Source: Candidatus Enterococcus moelleringii
Lineage (GTDB): Bacteria > Bacillota > Bacilli > Lactobacillales > Enterococcaceae
Assembly (NCBI RefSeq): GCF_017377575.1
Contig: NZ_JAFREM010000029.1
Span: forward strand, 98,368 to 162,367
Direction: 5' to 3'
Length of the DNA: 64,000 nt
Numbering within the stretch: position 1 is the first letter of the stretch; each line of letters starts with the position of its first letter. Position numbers and translations under genes: made by a program. A model generated the notes under the pieces. It saw only the letters and a list, made by a program, of their open reading frames with translations, ran no database searches and was not told the DNA's origin. Below, piece after piece: positions 7,453-17,261 of this stretch.

Positions 7453-9159
7453 ATGAAACACGTGATCAAGAACCACAAGCTGCTTTTAGTCATAACCTTG
7501 CTTTTCAGTATCATTTCTTCCATCACTGCCATCTATGCCGCGTTCCTGCTGCGGGATATTTTGAATGCCGCAATTACCCAAGATGACGCCTTGTTTCGCC
7601 AAACCGTTTTACTAACAATTATTTATTTGCCGATGACTGGCCTGCTGCAATGGGCTTACAGCTATTTCAGCAAGAAATTCATTTATCAAGTGATCCAAGA
7701 CCTGCGTCAGGAAATTTTTGACGGCATTTTGAATCGCGATGCTTCCACCTTTCACTCCACCAACACTGCCGACTATATCTCCGCAGTCACCAACGATATT
7801 AAGATTTTGGAAGACAATTATCTTGTTCCATTATTAGACGCGATTCGCTACGGCTTTGTTTTTGCGGCTACTTTGATTGCGTTGATTTACACCAGTCCTT
7901 TGATCACGGTGGTGATGATTGTTTGTTTACTGGCTTTAATCATTATTCCAAGCATTTTCGGCAACCCGCTGCAAAAACGCCAGGACCTGCTTTCGCAAAA
8001 TTACACCTCCTTAACCGTGCGCTTGAAGGATTTATTATCCGGCTACGAAGTGATTCAATCCTTTCAAATGCTGCCCTTTGCCCGCAAAAGCTTTCACCAA
8101 CAAAACCAACAGACCGCAAAATCCAAATTCTCAGTGGACAAACTCTATGCTGCTAACGAAGGAATTTCGACTGTTTTAGGAGCGGGCACTCAATTTGTCA
8201 ATTTGATTGTTGCAGCCTACTTTGTGTTAAACGGCGAAATGACCGCTGGCGTGATGCTGGCCTTACTTCAGCTGAGCGGCACATTCGTCCAGCCGGCCGC
8301 CATGATATTAGAAAGCTTGCCTAAAATTCAAGGGGCAAAACCGGTGGCAGCTCGGATTGACGAACTGGCTGCTCCCGTGGACTCGCCGTTCAAAGGCACA
8401 GAAGTCCCCACCTTTGAAAAAACCATTCAATTAAAACAGCTGGCTTTCAGCTATGAGGAGAAGCCCGTCATTCAAGATCTAAATTTAACTTTGGAAAAGA
8501 ATAAAAAATACGCCCTGGTTGGCCCCAGCGGCTGCGGAAAAACCACCTTGGCCCGCTTAATCACCGCTAACTTTGGCAATTATCAAGGAGAAATCCGCTT
8601 TGATGATCAGGAGCTGAAGGAATTAGATGTGCATCAAATTCCCCAATATTATTCCATGATTCACCAAAACGTTTATATGTTTGATGAATCAATTGGCGAC
8701 AATATCACCTTGCATCAGGAACGTTCGGCCGGAGAAATCGGCAGTGCATTGTTTGCTAGCGGCGCCAAGAAGTTTATCGACAGTTTGCCGGCTGGTCTGG
8801 AAACTCCTGCTGGTGAAAACGGCAATAACTTGTCTGGCGGTCAAAGACAGCGGGTAGCAGTGGCTCGGGCTTTGATTCAAAACAAGCCGCTTCTGATTTT
8901 GGATGAGGGCACCTCAGCGGTCGACAGCAAAACCGCCTATGACATCGAGACCCGTTTGCTGCAATTACCGGAGCTGACTTTGTTGACCATCACCCACAAC
9001 TTGAGTGAAGAGCTGTTAGGTCAATACGATGCAATCATCTATATGGAAGAGGGAAAAATTATTCAGGTGGGCACCTACGAAGAATTGAGCAAAAACCAGC
9101 AGTTTGCCGACTTTGCTTCGATTAAACAACAGGAGCAATTGCAAGTAGCCGCGGTTTGA
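7453..9159 (+). CDS. ABC exporter, fused membrane and ATP-binding domains
   Basis: A 568-residue half-transporter: six membrane helices in residues about 1-290 and an ABC ATPase domain after residue 325, with Walker A GPSGCGKTT, signature LSGGQRQR, Walker B LLILDEG followed by TSAVD, and switch His in ITHN. The Walker B tail is DEGTSAVD rather than the common DEPTSALD. A homodimer is the likely working form. Substrate unknown. The next gene is a regulator 43 bp downstream with no terminator between them, so the pair looks like a self-regulated efflux operon. Confidence 0.9.
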   Translation: MKHVIKNHKLLLVITLLFSIISSITAIYAAFLLRDILNAAITQDDALFRQTVLLTIIYLPMTGLLQWAYSYFSKKFIYQVIQDLRQEIFDGILNRDASTFHSTNTADYISAVTNDIKILEDNYLVPLLDAIRYGFVFAATLIALIYTSPLITVVMIVCLLALIIIPSIFGNPLQKRQDLLSQNYTSLTVRLKDLLSGYEVIQSFQMLPFARKSFHQQNQQTAKSKFSVDKLYAANEGISTVLGAGTQFVNLIVAAYFVLNGEMTAGVMLALLQLSGTFVQPAAMILESLPKIQGAKPVAARIDELAAPVDSPFKGTEVPTFEKTIQLKQLAFSYEEKPVIQDLNLTLEKNKKYALVGPSGCGKTTLARLITANFGNYQGEIRFDDQELKELDVHQIPQYYSMIHQNVYMFDESIGDNITLHQERSAGEIGSALFASGAKKFIDSLPAGLETPAGENGNNLSGGQRQRVAVARALIQNKPLLILDEGTSAVDSKTAYDIETRLLQLPELTLLTITHNLSEELLGQYDAIIYMEEGKIIQVGTYEELSKNQQFADFASIKQQEQLQVAAV

Positions 9160-9202
9160 TTTATGATGAGATATAACTAGTTATTCAAAGGAGCAAACAC
9201 GC

Positions 9203-10225
9203 ATGACTTCCTTGCCGATTAATAATCAATTAAATCCTTACTTTGAAACTTTTTTCCTGCTGTATCAGACCCCTTTTGACGAAAAAGCCCAGCAAGAAAC
9301 GCTGGCTGATTTGGATGAGTTGGGGTTGGATGGATTGAGCTTTTACGAAAAACATTATCCCGTCATCGAAGCGTATTATTCACGCTTTGAGGAGCAGCGA
9401 ATACCGACTGCCTGTGACTTTTTTTTCCAAGAAGTGGAAACGGATTACTTAATCACCTTGGCATTTTTACTTTTCCGCTATTCTTTCTGGAATGATGAAC
9501 TTTCCACCATGAGTGATGCCCAGCTGCAGCAGCTGATCATTTCCTTCATCTATCTGTATATACATGACGAGGAGCCGCCAGAAAATGCAACGACTCTTCA
9601 GGCGATCCAGCAGTTGGGCCAGCTGGAATTTCCTGATAGCGTAAAATGGCAGATCACGAATCTCCTACAGCAGCCTAGACCTATTTTGGCGGGCTTGATT
9701 GAAGCAGTGAAGACCAATCTGCCGGCTTTTGAGGCGGCGAAGGCTGCGGTGGAAAATGATTTGGCTCCTTTACTGGAAAAATACCAGCAAAATATGCAAA
9801 ATGAGTCATTTCTACGCCAAATGACCAGAAATTTAGAGCTGGCAGCTACGATCACCCCAACCTTAGCGGTGCCTATGTCGGTATTAATTCTTGAAAATCA
9901 GTGCTATTACGGCCTTTTGTGTGATCATGTTCAGCGAAGCGGCGGTAACTCGGCACTTTCTAAGGAAGATCTATTGGTGGGGCTCAAGGCGATTAGCGAC
10001 AAAACCAAGCTGGAAATCCTAGCCTACTTAAAAGAAAAGCCCAGCTACAACTTAGAACTGGCGGAGCATCTGAACCTAGCGCCTGCGACTATTTCTCATC
10101 ATATGAATGCTTTGCTGAATTCCGGTTTTGTAAAAATCGAGAAAAAAAATAAAGCCTACTATGTTTTGAATGAAGAATCGATTGAACATTTTATCCACGA
10201 GCTGCGCCGAGAATTATTAAAATAG
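9203..10225 (+). CDS. Long ArsR-type transcriptional regulator with an unknown N-terminal domain
   Basis: A 340-residue protein. The last ~85 residues are an ArsR winged helix (GLKAISDKTKLEILAYL, then AEHLNLAPATISHHMNALL). ArsR proteins are usually about 100 residues; here some 250 residues of mainly helical, acidic sequence come first, a domain I do not recognise, perhaps a ligand-binding part. I see no metal-binding Cys cluster. RBS AAAGGAG precedes ATG 9203. Co-transcribed with the exporter and likely to bind the palindrome at 7416-7433. Confidence 0.8.
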   Translation: MTSLPINNQLNPYFETFFLLYQTPFDEKAQQETLADLDELGLDGLSFYEKHYPVIEAYYSRFEEQRIPTACDFFFQEVETDYLITLAFLLFRYSFWNDELSTMSDAQLQQLIISFIYLYIHDEEPPENATTLQAIQQLGQLEFPDSVKWQITNLLQQPRPILAGLIEAVKTNLPAFEAAKAAVENDLAPLLEKYQQNMQNESFLRQMTRNLELAATITPTLAVPMSVLILENQCYYGLLCDHVQRSGGNSALSKEDLLVGLKAISDKTKLEILAYLKEKPSYNLELAEHLNLAPATISHHMNALLNSGFVKIEKKNKAYYVLNEESIEHFIHELRRELLK

Positions 10226-10232
10226 AAAAAAT

Positions 10233-10280
10233 AGCCGCGAACTGCCAGGAATTTCCTCGCTGTTCGCGGCTGCTTTTTAT
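10233..10280. terminator. Bidirectional terminator between convergent operons
   Basis: Perfect 10 bp stem AGCCGCGAAC / GTTCGCGGCT (10233-10242 and 10262-10271) followed by CTTTTTATT on the plus strand. It separates the ArsR gene from the convergent iron-transport genes. Confidence 0.85.
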
Positions 10281-11242
10281 TCAAATACTTTATTCACATC
10301 ATCCAACATCAACTTAACAGATTCTAATCCGCCGCCGCTTAAGTACCAAACATCTGGCTGCAAGCTGATGATTTTACCGTCTTTACCGGCCGTTGTTTCA
10401 GCAACCAATTCATTGTCAGCAACTTTGTTGTTGGTGTCATCTCCGCCAATCGCTTTAGTGCGGTCAACTACGAATAGAACATCAGGATTTTTTTCCAACA
10501 CATATTCGTAGGAAACACTTTGTCCATGAGTTGAAGCCTCGATCGCATCGTCGGCTTCCGCAAACCCAAAGGTATCGTAGATAATCCCGAAACGTGAATC
10601 CTTGCCGTAAGCTGAAAGCTCACCTTCGTTGACTAAAACCGTCAATGCTTTGTCTTGGCTGTCGGCTGCTTTAGTTTTCGTTTCTTCGATGCTAGTTTCC
10701 AGATCGGCTAATTGTTCCTTGGCTTCATCTTCCTTATCGAAGATTTGGCCTAAGGTTTCCACATTGTGCTGAATAGAATTCCAAGTGTCGGTTGGATCCA
10801 CTGCCAAGTACATAGTTGGTGCGATTTCCTTCAGCTGATCTTGGAAGTCACTTTGACGACCAGAAATAATGATCAAGTCTGGCTGCATTTGGTTGATTTT
10901 TTCCAAATCAGGCTCTTTAATTCCCCCAGCTGAATCCACATCTTTGTAGTCTTCCAAGTAAGCTGGCAAGTTGTCAGTTGCCGCCCCAATCACACTGTCG
11001 CCAGCACCCAAGGCATCAATCGTATCCAATGAACCGTTGTCGAATACTACGACTTTTTCCGGATTTTTCGGAACAGTTACTGTACCGTTGCTGTCGGTTA
11101 CTTCCAATGTTTCCACTTTGGCTACGCTACTTTGAGCTGTCGCTCCGCCGCTGGAATCTGTGGTGGCGTCATTTCCCGAGTTGCACCCTGCCAAACCTAA
11201 TCCTAACAACACAACTGACAAACTCACAATATATTTTTTCAC
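10277..11242 (-). CDS. Siderophore-iron ABC transporter binding lipoprotein
   Basis: A 321-residue lipoprotein. The signal peptide ends in the lipobox LAGC (Cys near residue 19), then a low-complexity linker, then the periplasmic-binding fold typical of FatB/CeuE/YclQ proteins (VVVFDNGSLDTIDALG, IGAATDNLPAYL, DLIIISGRQSDF). It should capture a ferric siderophore outside the membrane and hand it to the permeases. The start is GTG 11242 with GGAGG eight bases upstream; the longer frame beginning 26 codons earlier adds no signal-peptide-like sequence. Last gene of a Fur-controlled operon. Confidence 0.9.
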   Translation of the reverse strand: MKKYIVSLSVVLLGLGLAGCNSGNDATTDSSGGATAQSSVAKVETLEVTDSNGTVTVPKNPEKVVVFDNGSLDTIDALGAGDSVIGAATDNLPAYLEDYKDVDSAGGIKEPDLEKINQMQPDLIIISGRQSDFQDQLKEIAPTMYLAVDPTDTWNSIQHNVETLGQIFDKEDEAKEQLADLETSIEETKTKAADSQDKALTVLVNEGELSAYGKDSRFGIIYDTFGFAEADDAIEASTHGQSVSYEYVLEKNPDVLFVVDRTKAIGGDDTNNKVADNELVAETTAGKDGKIISLQPDVWYLSGGGLESVKLMLDDVNKVFE

Positions 11243-11258
11243 GCTTTTTTCCTCCAAT

Positions 11259-12017
11259 TTAATTAAAATACATACAAAACCGCTTGCCCTCAAGCTCGCA
11301 AACTTTGACGTCCATTTCATATAAATGATTCAACACACTCGGCTGAATCATTTCATCGGTAGTGCCGTGGGCAAAAATCTGCCCTGCCTTCATAGCCACA
11401 ATCTCATCCGCATAACTCGCGGCAAAATTAATGTCGTGGATCACCAGCAAAATCGTCTTCTGCTCTTCATCCACCAAACGCCGCAAGGTCTTCATCAGCT
11501 GAACCGCGTAATTCATATCCAAATTATTCAAGGGCTCATCCAGCAAAATATACTCGGTATCTTGGGCTAAAATCATGGCAATATAGGCCCGCTGCAATTG
11601 GCCCCCCGACAATGTATCGATCGTATCATCGGCCATTTCATCCAAACCCAGCTTAGTCAACGCCTGATCAATCAAGCGCTGATCTTCTTTCGTCAAGCGA
11701 CCCTTGGAATAAGGAAACCGGCCGAAGCTCACCAATTCACGAACGGTAATCCGCAAACTCAAGCCGTTGCTCTGTTTAAGAATCGACAGCTTTTTCGACA
11801 ATTCATTGGAGCGCCACGCTTTGACCTCGTTGTGATCCAAATAAATCTGGCCCACATCGGCATCGATCAACCGACTAATCATCGACAACAAGGTACTTTT
11901 CCCCGCCCCGTTTGGCCCAATAAAGGCAGTCAGCTGCTTTTCCTTAATCGGCAAGCGCACTTCTGAGATCACTTTTTTCTTACCATAATTCTTCGAAACA
12001 TCCTTTACGTCGATCAT
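11259..12017 (-). CDS. Siderophore-iron ABC transporter ATP-binding protein
   Basis: A 252-residue ATPase of the FepC/YclP type: Walker A GPNGAGKST, signature LSGGQLQRAYIAM, Walker B YILLDEPLNNLD, switch His in LLVIHDINFAASYAD. Its start overlaps the end of the upstream permease by 4 bp, showing tight coupling. It powers import through the two permeases. Confidence 0.92.
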   Translation of the reverse strand: MIDVKDVSKNYGKKKVISEVRLPIKEKQLTAFIGPNGAGKSTLLSMISRLIDADVGQIYLDHNEVKAWRSNELSKKLSILKQSNGLSLRITVRELVSFGRFPYSKGRLTKEDQRLIDQALTKLGLDEMADDTIDTLSGGQLQRAYIAMILAQDTEYILLDEPLNNLDMNYAVQLMKTLRRLVDEEQKTILLVIHDINFAASYADEIVAMKAGQIFAHGTTDEMIQPSVLNHLYEMDVKVCELEGKRFCMYFN

Positions 12018-12982
12018 CCTTGCCGTCTCCTCTCATGAATAATTTTCCAAATAAAATACACGCCTCCGACAAACTGCGTCACCACACTTACCGTCGTTTT
12101 CAGCTGAAACACCTGCTCCACTAAAAACTGACTGCCCACCAGAAAGTTGATTCCCAGCAAAACCGCCGTTGGAAATAAATACCTGTGGCGATAGGTGGGC
12201 ATCATTTGATACGCAATGTTGGCCACAATAAAACCTAAAAAGGTGATCGGTCCCACCAAAGCCGTCGCCGTTCCCGTCAACAAACTGACTAAAAACAAAA
12301 TCAAGATTTGAAACCGATTGACCGACACCCCCAAGTTCGCCGCTTGATCGGCACCTAGGTGCAACACATCCAGGTAAGAACTCAACCTATATAATAGTAG
12401 AGAACCGATCAAAATGATGCCAGCCGCAATCGCCAAATGGTTGGTATTGATGTTGCTGAAGCTGGCAAACAGCCGCCCCTGCAGCAAATCGTACTCGTTA
12501 GGGTCCATCATCACCTGCAAAAAACTGCTTGTACTGCTGAACAAAGTGCCGAAGATCATCCCCAGCATTAATAGGATAAACAAGTCATTTTGCTGCCGCT
12601 TTAATAGTACGTTTGCCAGCAACAAACTCAGCAACGCCATCAGCAAAATACTCACTAGAAACAACGGCGTTTGCTCCTGCGAAAGCATCTTCACCCCGCC
12701 GACCACAAAAAACAAAACGGTTTGGATTAAGACATACAACGAATCCAAGCCTAAAATATTCGGGGTTAAAAACTGATTTTGGGTCATGGTTTGAAAACTC
12801 ACTGTCGCCATGCCCGTTGCCAAAGCCACAAGTAAAAAGGCCGCTACCTTTTTCCCCCGCAGCATCCAGGCAAACTGAAAATTGCCATAAGTATTGTAGG
12901 TTAAATAAATGGCGCACAACACCAGCGCCAAAATTGCCAGTAAAACTAAGGTGGTTCCTTTTTTCAGAGGGAAAGCCTTCAC
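12014..12982 (-). CDS. Siderophore-iron ABC transporter permease (FecCD family)
   Basis: A 322-residue membrane protein of the FecCD/BtuC family with about nine helices; motifs include LGLDSLYVLIQT, LGADQAANLGV and VGPITFLGFIVANIAY, which form the ATPase-coupling region. GTG start at 12982 with GGAGG upstream; overlaps the preceding permease gene by 4 bp. Pairs with the next gene as a heterodimeric channel, as in FatCD or YclNO. Confidence 0.92.
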   Translation of the reverse strand: MKAFPLKKGTTLVLLAILALVLCAIYLTYNTYGNFQFAWMLRGKKVAAFLLVALATGMATVSFQTMTQNQFLTPNILGLDSLYVLIQTVLFFVVGGVKMLSQEQTPLFLVSILLMALLSLLLANVLLKRQQNDLFILLMLGMIFGTLFSSTSSFLQVMMDPNEYDLLQGRLFASFSNINTNHLAIAAGIILIGSLLLYRLSSYLDVLHLGADQAANLGVSVNRFQILILFLVSLLTGTATALVGPITFLGFIVANIAYQMMPTYRHRYLFPTAVLLGINFLVGSQFLVEQVFQLKTTVSVVTQFVGGVYFIWKIIHERRRQG

Positions 12983-13926
12983 GCCTGTCGCCTCCTAACC
13001 AGCAGGTAAATGAAAATCACACTGCCTAACACGCCAACCGTCAAGCTGACCGGCACTTCGTAAGGTGCAATCACAATCCGGGAAATCATATCACAAACCA
13101 TTAAGAATAAGCTGCCTGATACTGCCGTGATCCACAGCGTCTGCTTCACATGATCGCCAAAAACCAGCGAGACAATATTAGGGACAATGACTCCCAGAAA
13201 CGGCACCGTTCCTACCATGATTAGAACCAATCCACTGGCAGCTGCCACTAAAGCGATGCCAAAGGTTTGGGCTAACCGGTAATTGATCCCAAGGTTTACT
13301 GCCACATCTTCCCCCAGACCTACAATTGTGAAAAGGTAAGCAAAAAGGTAGATGACGATAAACAGTGGAATCGTCAGATACAACAGCTCATAGTTCCCTT
13401 TGGTCACCAGCGAAAAATTCCCCTGCAGCCAAGAAGACATATTTTGAATCAGCTCAAACTGATAAGCGAAAAAGGTCGCTACCGAGCCGACAATATTGCC
13501 AAACATCACACCCAGCAATGGTAAGAACACCGGATTTTTCGCCGGCAGCAGCCGACTCAAAGCCAGAAACACCATCGTGCCTAAAAAGGCAAAGACAAAA
13601 GCCGCCAATGTCCGCATCGGTGTTGATGCATTTGGCAAAAACAGCATCACAATCAAAATTCCCAGCCGCGCGCTATCCATTGTGCCTGCTGTGGTTGGCG
13701 AAACAAATTTGTTTTGCGTCAAATGCTGCATAATCAAGCCGCAGATACTCATGGTGGCGCCGGCTAAAATCAAACTAACCGTTCGCGGAATCCGCGTCGT
13801 CGCCAAAACCAACCATTGCTGCTGCTCCCCAGCAAGCAATCCCTGCAAAGCCAAATCCTTCACTCCGAGAAAAATCGAGAAACCGCTTAAGAGGAATAAA
13901 AGCGCAATAATCCATCCTTTTTTCAA
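12979..13926 (-). CDS. Siderophore-iron ABC transporter permease (FecCD family)
   Basis: A 315-residue FecCD family permease (RIPRTVSLILAGATMSICG near residue 45, LGEDVAVNLGINYR, GTVPFLGVIVPNIVS). First gene of the four-gene importer. The start is TTG at 13926 with GGGAG eight bases upstream. A Fur box lies 21 bp before the start codon. Confidence 0.92.
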   Translation of the reverse strand: MKKGWIIALLFLLSGFSIFLGVKDLALQGLLAGEQQQWLVLATTRIPRTVSLILAGATMSICGLIMQHLTQNKFVSPTTAGTMDSARLGILIVMLFLPNASTPMRTLAAFVFAFLGTMVFLALSRLLPAKNPVFLPLLGVMFGNIVGSVATFFAYQFELIQNMSSWLQGNFSLVTKGNYELLYLTIPLFIVIYLFAYLFTIVGLGEDVAVNLGINYRLAQTFGIALVAAASGLVLIMVGTVPFLGVIVPNIVSLVFGDHVKQTLWITAVSGSLFLMVCDMISRIVIAPYEVPVSLTVGVLGSVIFIYLLVRRRQA

Positions 13927-13947
13927 CGAATCACTCCCTATTTAACT

Positions 13948-13966
13948 GATAATGATTCTCATTATC
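13948..13966 (-). promoter_or_regulatory. Fur box
   Basis: GATAATGATTCTCATTATC matches the classical 19 bp Fur consensus at 17 positions. It lies just upstream of the siderophore permease gene and predicts iron repression of the whole operon. Confidence 0.9.
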
Positions 13967-14250
13967 CCTCTCATTGGTAAATTTTAGGCGAAATCGTCAA
14001 GAAAAGCAAGATTTTTTTAGCTATTAGGAGAGAATAGTTGCAAGGAAAGTGGAAATCTGCTTAGGAGGGTCTGGTATGAGTGGCTTCTCAGATTCTTTTT
14101 AATGAGAAATTAATGGATGTAGTTTAGTTTAAATGAGAATGTTTTAATACAGGTGAGAATACAATCAGTCGCATACGGATTTCTGATGAAATAACAGCTT
14201 TTAAATAGTTATTATTCGTACTATAATAAGGCTAAAAGGAGGTCTTTTGA
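13967..14250. other. Intergenic region with repeated TGAGAA half-sites
   Basis: No gene seen. AATGAGAA occurs near 14101 and 14132 and GTGAGAAT at 14153-14160, resembling half of the Fur box. TATAAT at 14222-14227 is the likely -10 of the antitoxin-like gene that starts at 14251; I find no good -35. Confidence 0.4.
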
Positions 14251-14574
14251 ATGCTTGACGCAATTAAAAATGAACTGGTTTCCATTTCCGACCTAAAGAA
14301 ATCACCCATGTCCGCGATCGAAAAAGCCCAAACGAGTCGCAACGGAGTTTATGTTCTTAACAACAACAAAGCCGTTGCTGTAATACTTGATACCGAAAAT
14401 TATCGACAACTAATTGAGGATTATCAACGTCTCATTCAGCAAAATGATCAGTTATTAGATCAAATTGTCGAGCTGGAGGCAGAAAAAAGAATTGCCATGA
14501 AGGTGGATTACTTATCGGATGAGGAAGTTCGTGGTGAAGAAAAGTCAGAAGATGTAGAAGATGAATGGGAATAA
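14251..14574 (+). CDS. Phd/YefM-family antitoxin-like protein, no partner toxin
   Basis: A 107-residue protein. Residues 1-60 fit the Phd/YefM DNA-binding fold (SISDLKKSPMSAIEKA, then GVYVLNNNKAVAVILDTENYRQL). The C-terminal half is a charged coiled-coil-like helix with a very acidic end, where a toxin-binding segment would lie. An AAAGGAGG site precedes ATG 14251. A terminator follows at once and the next gene is convergent panC, so no toxin gene is present here. It may be a solitary antitoxin or a small regulator. Confidence 0.75.
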   Translation: MLDAIKNELVSISDLKKSPMSAIEKAQTSRNGVYVLNNNKAVAVILDTENYRQLIEDYQRLIQQNDQLLDQIVELEAEKRIAMKVDYLSDEEVRGEEKSEDVEDEWE

Positions 14575-14575
14575 C

Positions 14576-14602
14576 AAAAAGACCTTAGCAGCCTAAGGTC
14601 TT
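14576..14602. terminator. Bidirectional terminator
   Basis: Perfect stem GACCTTAG-CAGC-CTAAGGTC with five A before it and TT after it. It serves the pan operon on the minus strand (U-rich tail) and probably also the antitoxin-like gene. Confidence 0.8.
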
Positions 14603-14610
14603 CCAATTCA

Positions 14611-15456
14611 CTATTCCCCAAAAACAAAATTATCAATCAATCGAGTATTCCCGATTCTAACCGCAATAGGAATCAGTACCGCAGCTTCAATCACAGCCAC
14701 ATCCTGCAAGCTGCGATGATCAACTATTTTAATGTAGTCAATCTCCGCTAACGGTTCCTGCTGGATTTTTTCCGTCATCGTCTGCTTAATTTTCTCAGCC
14801 GACTTCTCTCCTTGCTCCAGCATTTTCTTAGCCAGCTTTAGGGATTGCGAAAGAACCAGCGCCGCTTCCCGTTCTTCTTCAGACAAATAAACATTACGGG
14901 AGCTTTTAGCCAGGCCGTCCTCTTCCCGAATAATCGGACAACAAACCACCTTCACCGGAAAATTCAAATCCCGCACCATTTGTTCAATCACGGCCGCCTG
15001 CTGGGCATCCTTTTGACCAAAATACGCCCGGTCCGGTTGAACAATATTAAACAATTTTCCGACAACTGTCGTCACCCCGCGAAAATGCGTCGGTCGACTA
15101 GCCCCTTCCAGCACTTCCGTCACACCGAAAGCTTCGATGTACGTGTTGAAGCCATCAGGATACATTTCACTGACTTCCGGATGAAAAATCAAACTAGCTC
15201 CAGCTTCATGACTTTTTTCCAGATCGTTTTCAATATCGCGAGGATAGCTGGACAAATCTTCATTAGCACTAAATTGCGTCGGATTGACAAAGACACTAAC
15301 CACCACTTTATCATTTTCAGCATGGGCCTGACGAATCAGACTTTGATGTCCTTCATGCAAGTAACCCATGGTGGGTACCAGCCCCACAGTCTTTCCCGCT
15401 TTTTTCCATTCGGACACAATTTCACGAATTTCCTTAATCGTTGTTATCAGCTTCAT
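14611..15456 (-). CDS. panC: Pantoate--beta-alanine ligase
   Basis: A 281-residue enzyme that joins pantoate and beta-alanine using ATP, the last step of pantothenate synthesis. Family motifs: [15 protein letters not shown] (HIGH-like nucleotide motif), [16 protein letters not shown] and KSSRNVYLS. Its ATG overlaps the end of panB by 4 bp. The operon has no panD, so beta-alanine must come from an aspartate decarboxylase encoded elsewhere or from uptake. Confidence 0.96.
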   Translation of the reverse strand: MKLITTIKEIREIVSEWKKAGKTVGLVPTMGYLHEGHQSLIRQAHAENDKVVVSVFVNPTQFSANEDLSSYPRDIENDLEKSHEAGASLIFHPEVSEMYPDGFNTYIEAFGVTEVLEGASRPTHFRGVTTVVGKLFNIVQPDRAYFGQKDAQQAAVIEQMVRDLNFPVKVVCCPIIREEDGLAKSSRNVYLSEEEREAALVLSQSLKLAKKMLEQGEKSAEKIKQTMTEKIQQEPLAEIDYIKIVDHRSLQDVAVIEAAVLIPIAVRIGNTRLIDNFVFGE

Positions 15457-16301
15457 TTTGCTTCACCAAATTCCTGACGCAACGTGTCCATCACTTCCGA
15501 CTGAATAGCAAAAACATGTTCATCCGCCGGAAAAGCTTGCGAACCTACTTCTTGATGATAATTTGCAAAGGCCGCCACCATATCCTCACCGATCGCCGCG
15601 TATTGCTTCACGAATTTTGGCTGAAAACCATCGTACATCGCCAGCATATCTTGATATACCAAAACCTGGCCATCGGTATAGCGCCCAGCCCCAATACCAA
15701 TTGTGGGAATTGTCAAAAGTTCGGTAATTAATTGCCCTAATTTTTCCGGAACACCTTCTAAAACTATCGCAAAAGCGCCCGCCGCCTCAACCGCCAACGC
15801 ATCTTGGACCACTTTACGCGCAGCCGCTTCGGTCTTCCCTTGAATTTTGAAGCCGCCAAAAGAATGCACCGATTGTGGTGTTAATCCGACATGACCCATT
15901 ACCGGAATCGAAGCCCGCGTAATTGCCTGAATGACTTCCGCAAACTCGACGCCGCCTTCCAACTTCACTGCCTGAGCATCGCCCTCTTTTAACAAGCGCC
16001 CCGCATTGAGCACTGCTTCTTCAATAGAAGTATGATAGGATAGAAACGGTAAATCCGTCACTACCAAAGCGTTTTTCGCTCCTCGTGCCACCGCTTTTGA
16101 GTGATGAATCATGTCCTCCATCGTCACTGCCAAGGTATTTTCGTACCCCAGCATCACCATGCCTAAAGAATCTCCCACCAGGATCGCGTTAATTCCGGCT
16201 TTATCTACTAATCGGGCCGTCGTATAATCGTAAGCCGTCAGCATCGAAATTTTTTCCTGCTGCTGCTTTTGCTTTTGTAAACTCGCTGTCGTATTTTTCA
16301 T
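15453..16301 (-). CDS. panB: Ketopantoate hydroxymethyltransferase
   Basis: A 282-residue TIM-barrel enzyme that transfers a one-carbon unit from methylene-THF to ketoisovalerate to make ketopantoate. Typical motifs: [49 protein letters not shown] and [18 protein letters not shown]. It overlaps the upstream ketopantoate reductase-like gene by 4 bp, and the order reductase, panB, panC makes a compact vitamin operon. Confidence 0.96.
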   Translation of the reverse strand: MKNTTASLQKQKQQQEKISMLTAYDYTTARLVDKAGINAILVGDSLGMVMLGYENTLAVTMEDMIHHSKAVARGAKNALVVTDLPFLSYHTSIEEAVLNAGRLLKEGDAQAVKLEGGVEFAEVIQAITRASIPVMGHVGLTPQSVHSFGGFKIQGKTEAAARKVVQDALAVEAAGAFAIVLEGVPEKLGQLITELLTIPTIGIGAGRYTDGQVLVYQDMLAMYDGFQPKFVKQYAAIGEDMVAAFANYHQEVGSQAFPADEHVFAIQSEVMDTLRQEFGEAK

Positions 16302-17140
16302 TGATTGAATCGCTCCTTTATTTGAGAATAATCTGTTTCCGGATGCTTGATCTCCGCCATTTCTACTAAAACCTGCGACAAATCCCGGTAAATTTCCGCC
16401 TGGTCTCCTTCCAATTGGCTCAAATGCTTCTCAACCGTCGGTAAATCAGCTCGTTCCACCGGCCCAGTTAAGGCACTAACTGCATCAGTCGCCGCAATAT
16501 TCTGAGCATTCGCTAAAAAAAGATTCTTCCAAGCAATTTCAGCCGCTTCAGCTGAAAAGCCTGCCTGCTGAAAAAGCTGCTGGCTCTTGTAAACCAGCCC
16601 ATTTACCAAATTACTGCACATCACACATGCCGCATGGTAACGAATCTTCTGCTCCGCCTCAATCCGTTGAATCGAATTGCCTAATTTTTCCAGCTGATTA
16701 TACACTTCTTCAAACCCGGCGTCGTCACCTTCCAACGTAAACAAGGCTTGCTCGATGGCCGCAACCGGTGTCTGCCGATTCGGAAAAGCCAGCAAAGGAT
16801 GAAAGGAAAACAAACGGTATTCCCGTGCCGGATCAATTGCCAACAATTGCGAACTTTCCACGCCCGAGCAATGAAAAACTACCATCTCCGAACGCAAAAA
16901 CGGTTGTACCTGCTGAAAAATCGTCAAAAGCTGCGCATCAGAAACCGTCAAAAAAAGCCAATCACTCGCTGCAACCAGTTCTTCCAGATCGGAAAAAGCT
17001 TTACAGTCGCTCAACTCCGCCGCAAATTTCGCCGATTCTAACTGACGACTGTAAAACCCTGACAGCTCAAATCCTTTTTCTCGAAAGTAGCTTCCTAACG
17101 AACACCCAACTTTTCCGGCTCCGATAAACCCAACCTTCAT
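16298..17140 (-). CDS. panG: PanG-type ketopantoate reductase (Rossmann, DUF2520)
   Basis: A 280-residue protein with an N-terminal NAD(P)-binding Rossmann fold ([14 protein letters not shown]) and a C-terminal helical DUF2520-type domain (HPLLAFP, then [15 protein letters not shown]). It is not related to PanE in length or motifs. PanG of Francisella, an alternative ketopantoate reductase, has this architecture, and an Enterococcus faecalis homologue was reported to substitute for it, as I recall. Position ahead of panB-panC supports that role. ATG 17140 with GGGAG upstream is preferred over a longer frame. Substrate assignment rests on family and operon context. Confidence 0.85.
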   Translation of the reverse strand: MKVGFIGAGKVGCSLGSYFREKGFELSGFYSRQLESAKFAAELSDCKAFSDLEELVAASDWLFLTVSDAQLLTIFQQVQPFLRSEMVVFHCSGVESSQLLAIDPAREYRLFSFHPLLAFPNRQTPVAAIEQALFTLEGDDAGFEEVYNQLEKLGNSIQRIEAEQKIRYHAACVMCSNLVNGLVYKSQQLFQQAGFSAEAAEIAWKNLFLANAQNIAATDAVSALTGPVERADLPTVEKHLSQLEGDQAEIYRDLSQVLVEMAEIKHPETDYSQIKERFNQ

Positions 17141-17261
17141 ACCTTGCTCCCTTCCCCGTGATCCACTGACACCCGTGTCATTTTTATCAATTGTATCCCA
17201 AAGTCGATAACGTGTCACTGATTTACCGGAATTAATTGAAGAAAAATGATTATTTTTGCCA

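Noticed and set aside
10277..11320. Longer N-terminus for the siderophore-binding lipoprotein
   Set aside because: The extra 26 residues would place polar sequence before the signal peptide; GTG 11242 has a proper ribosome site.
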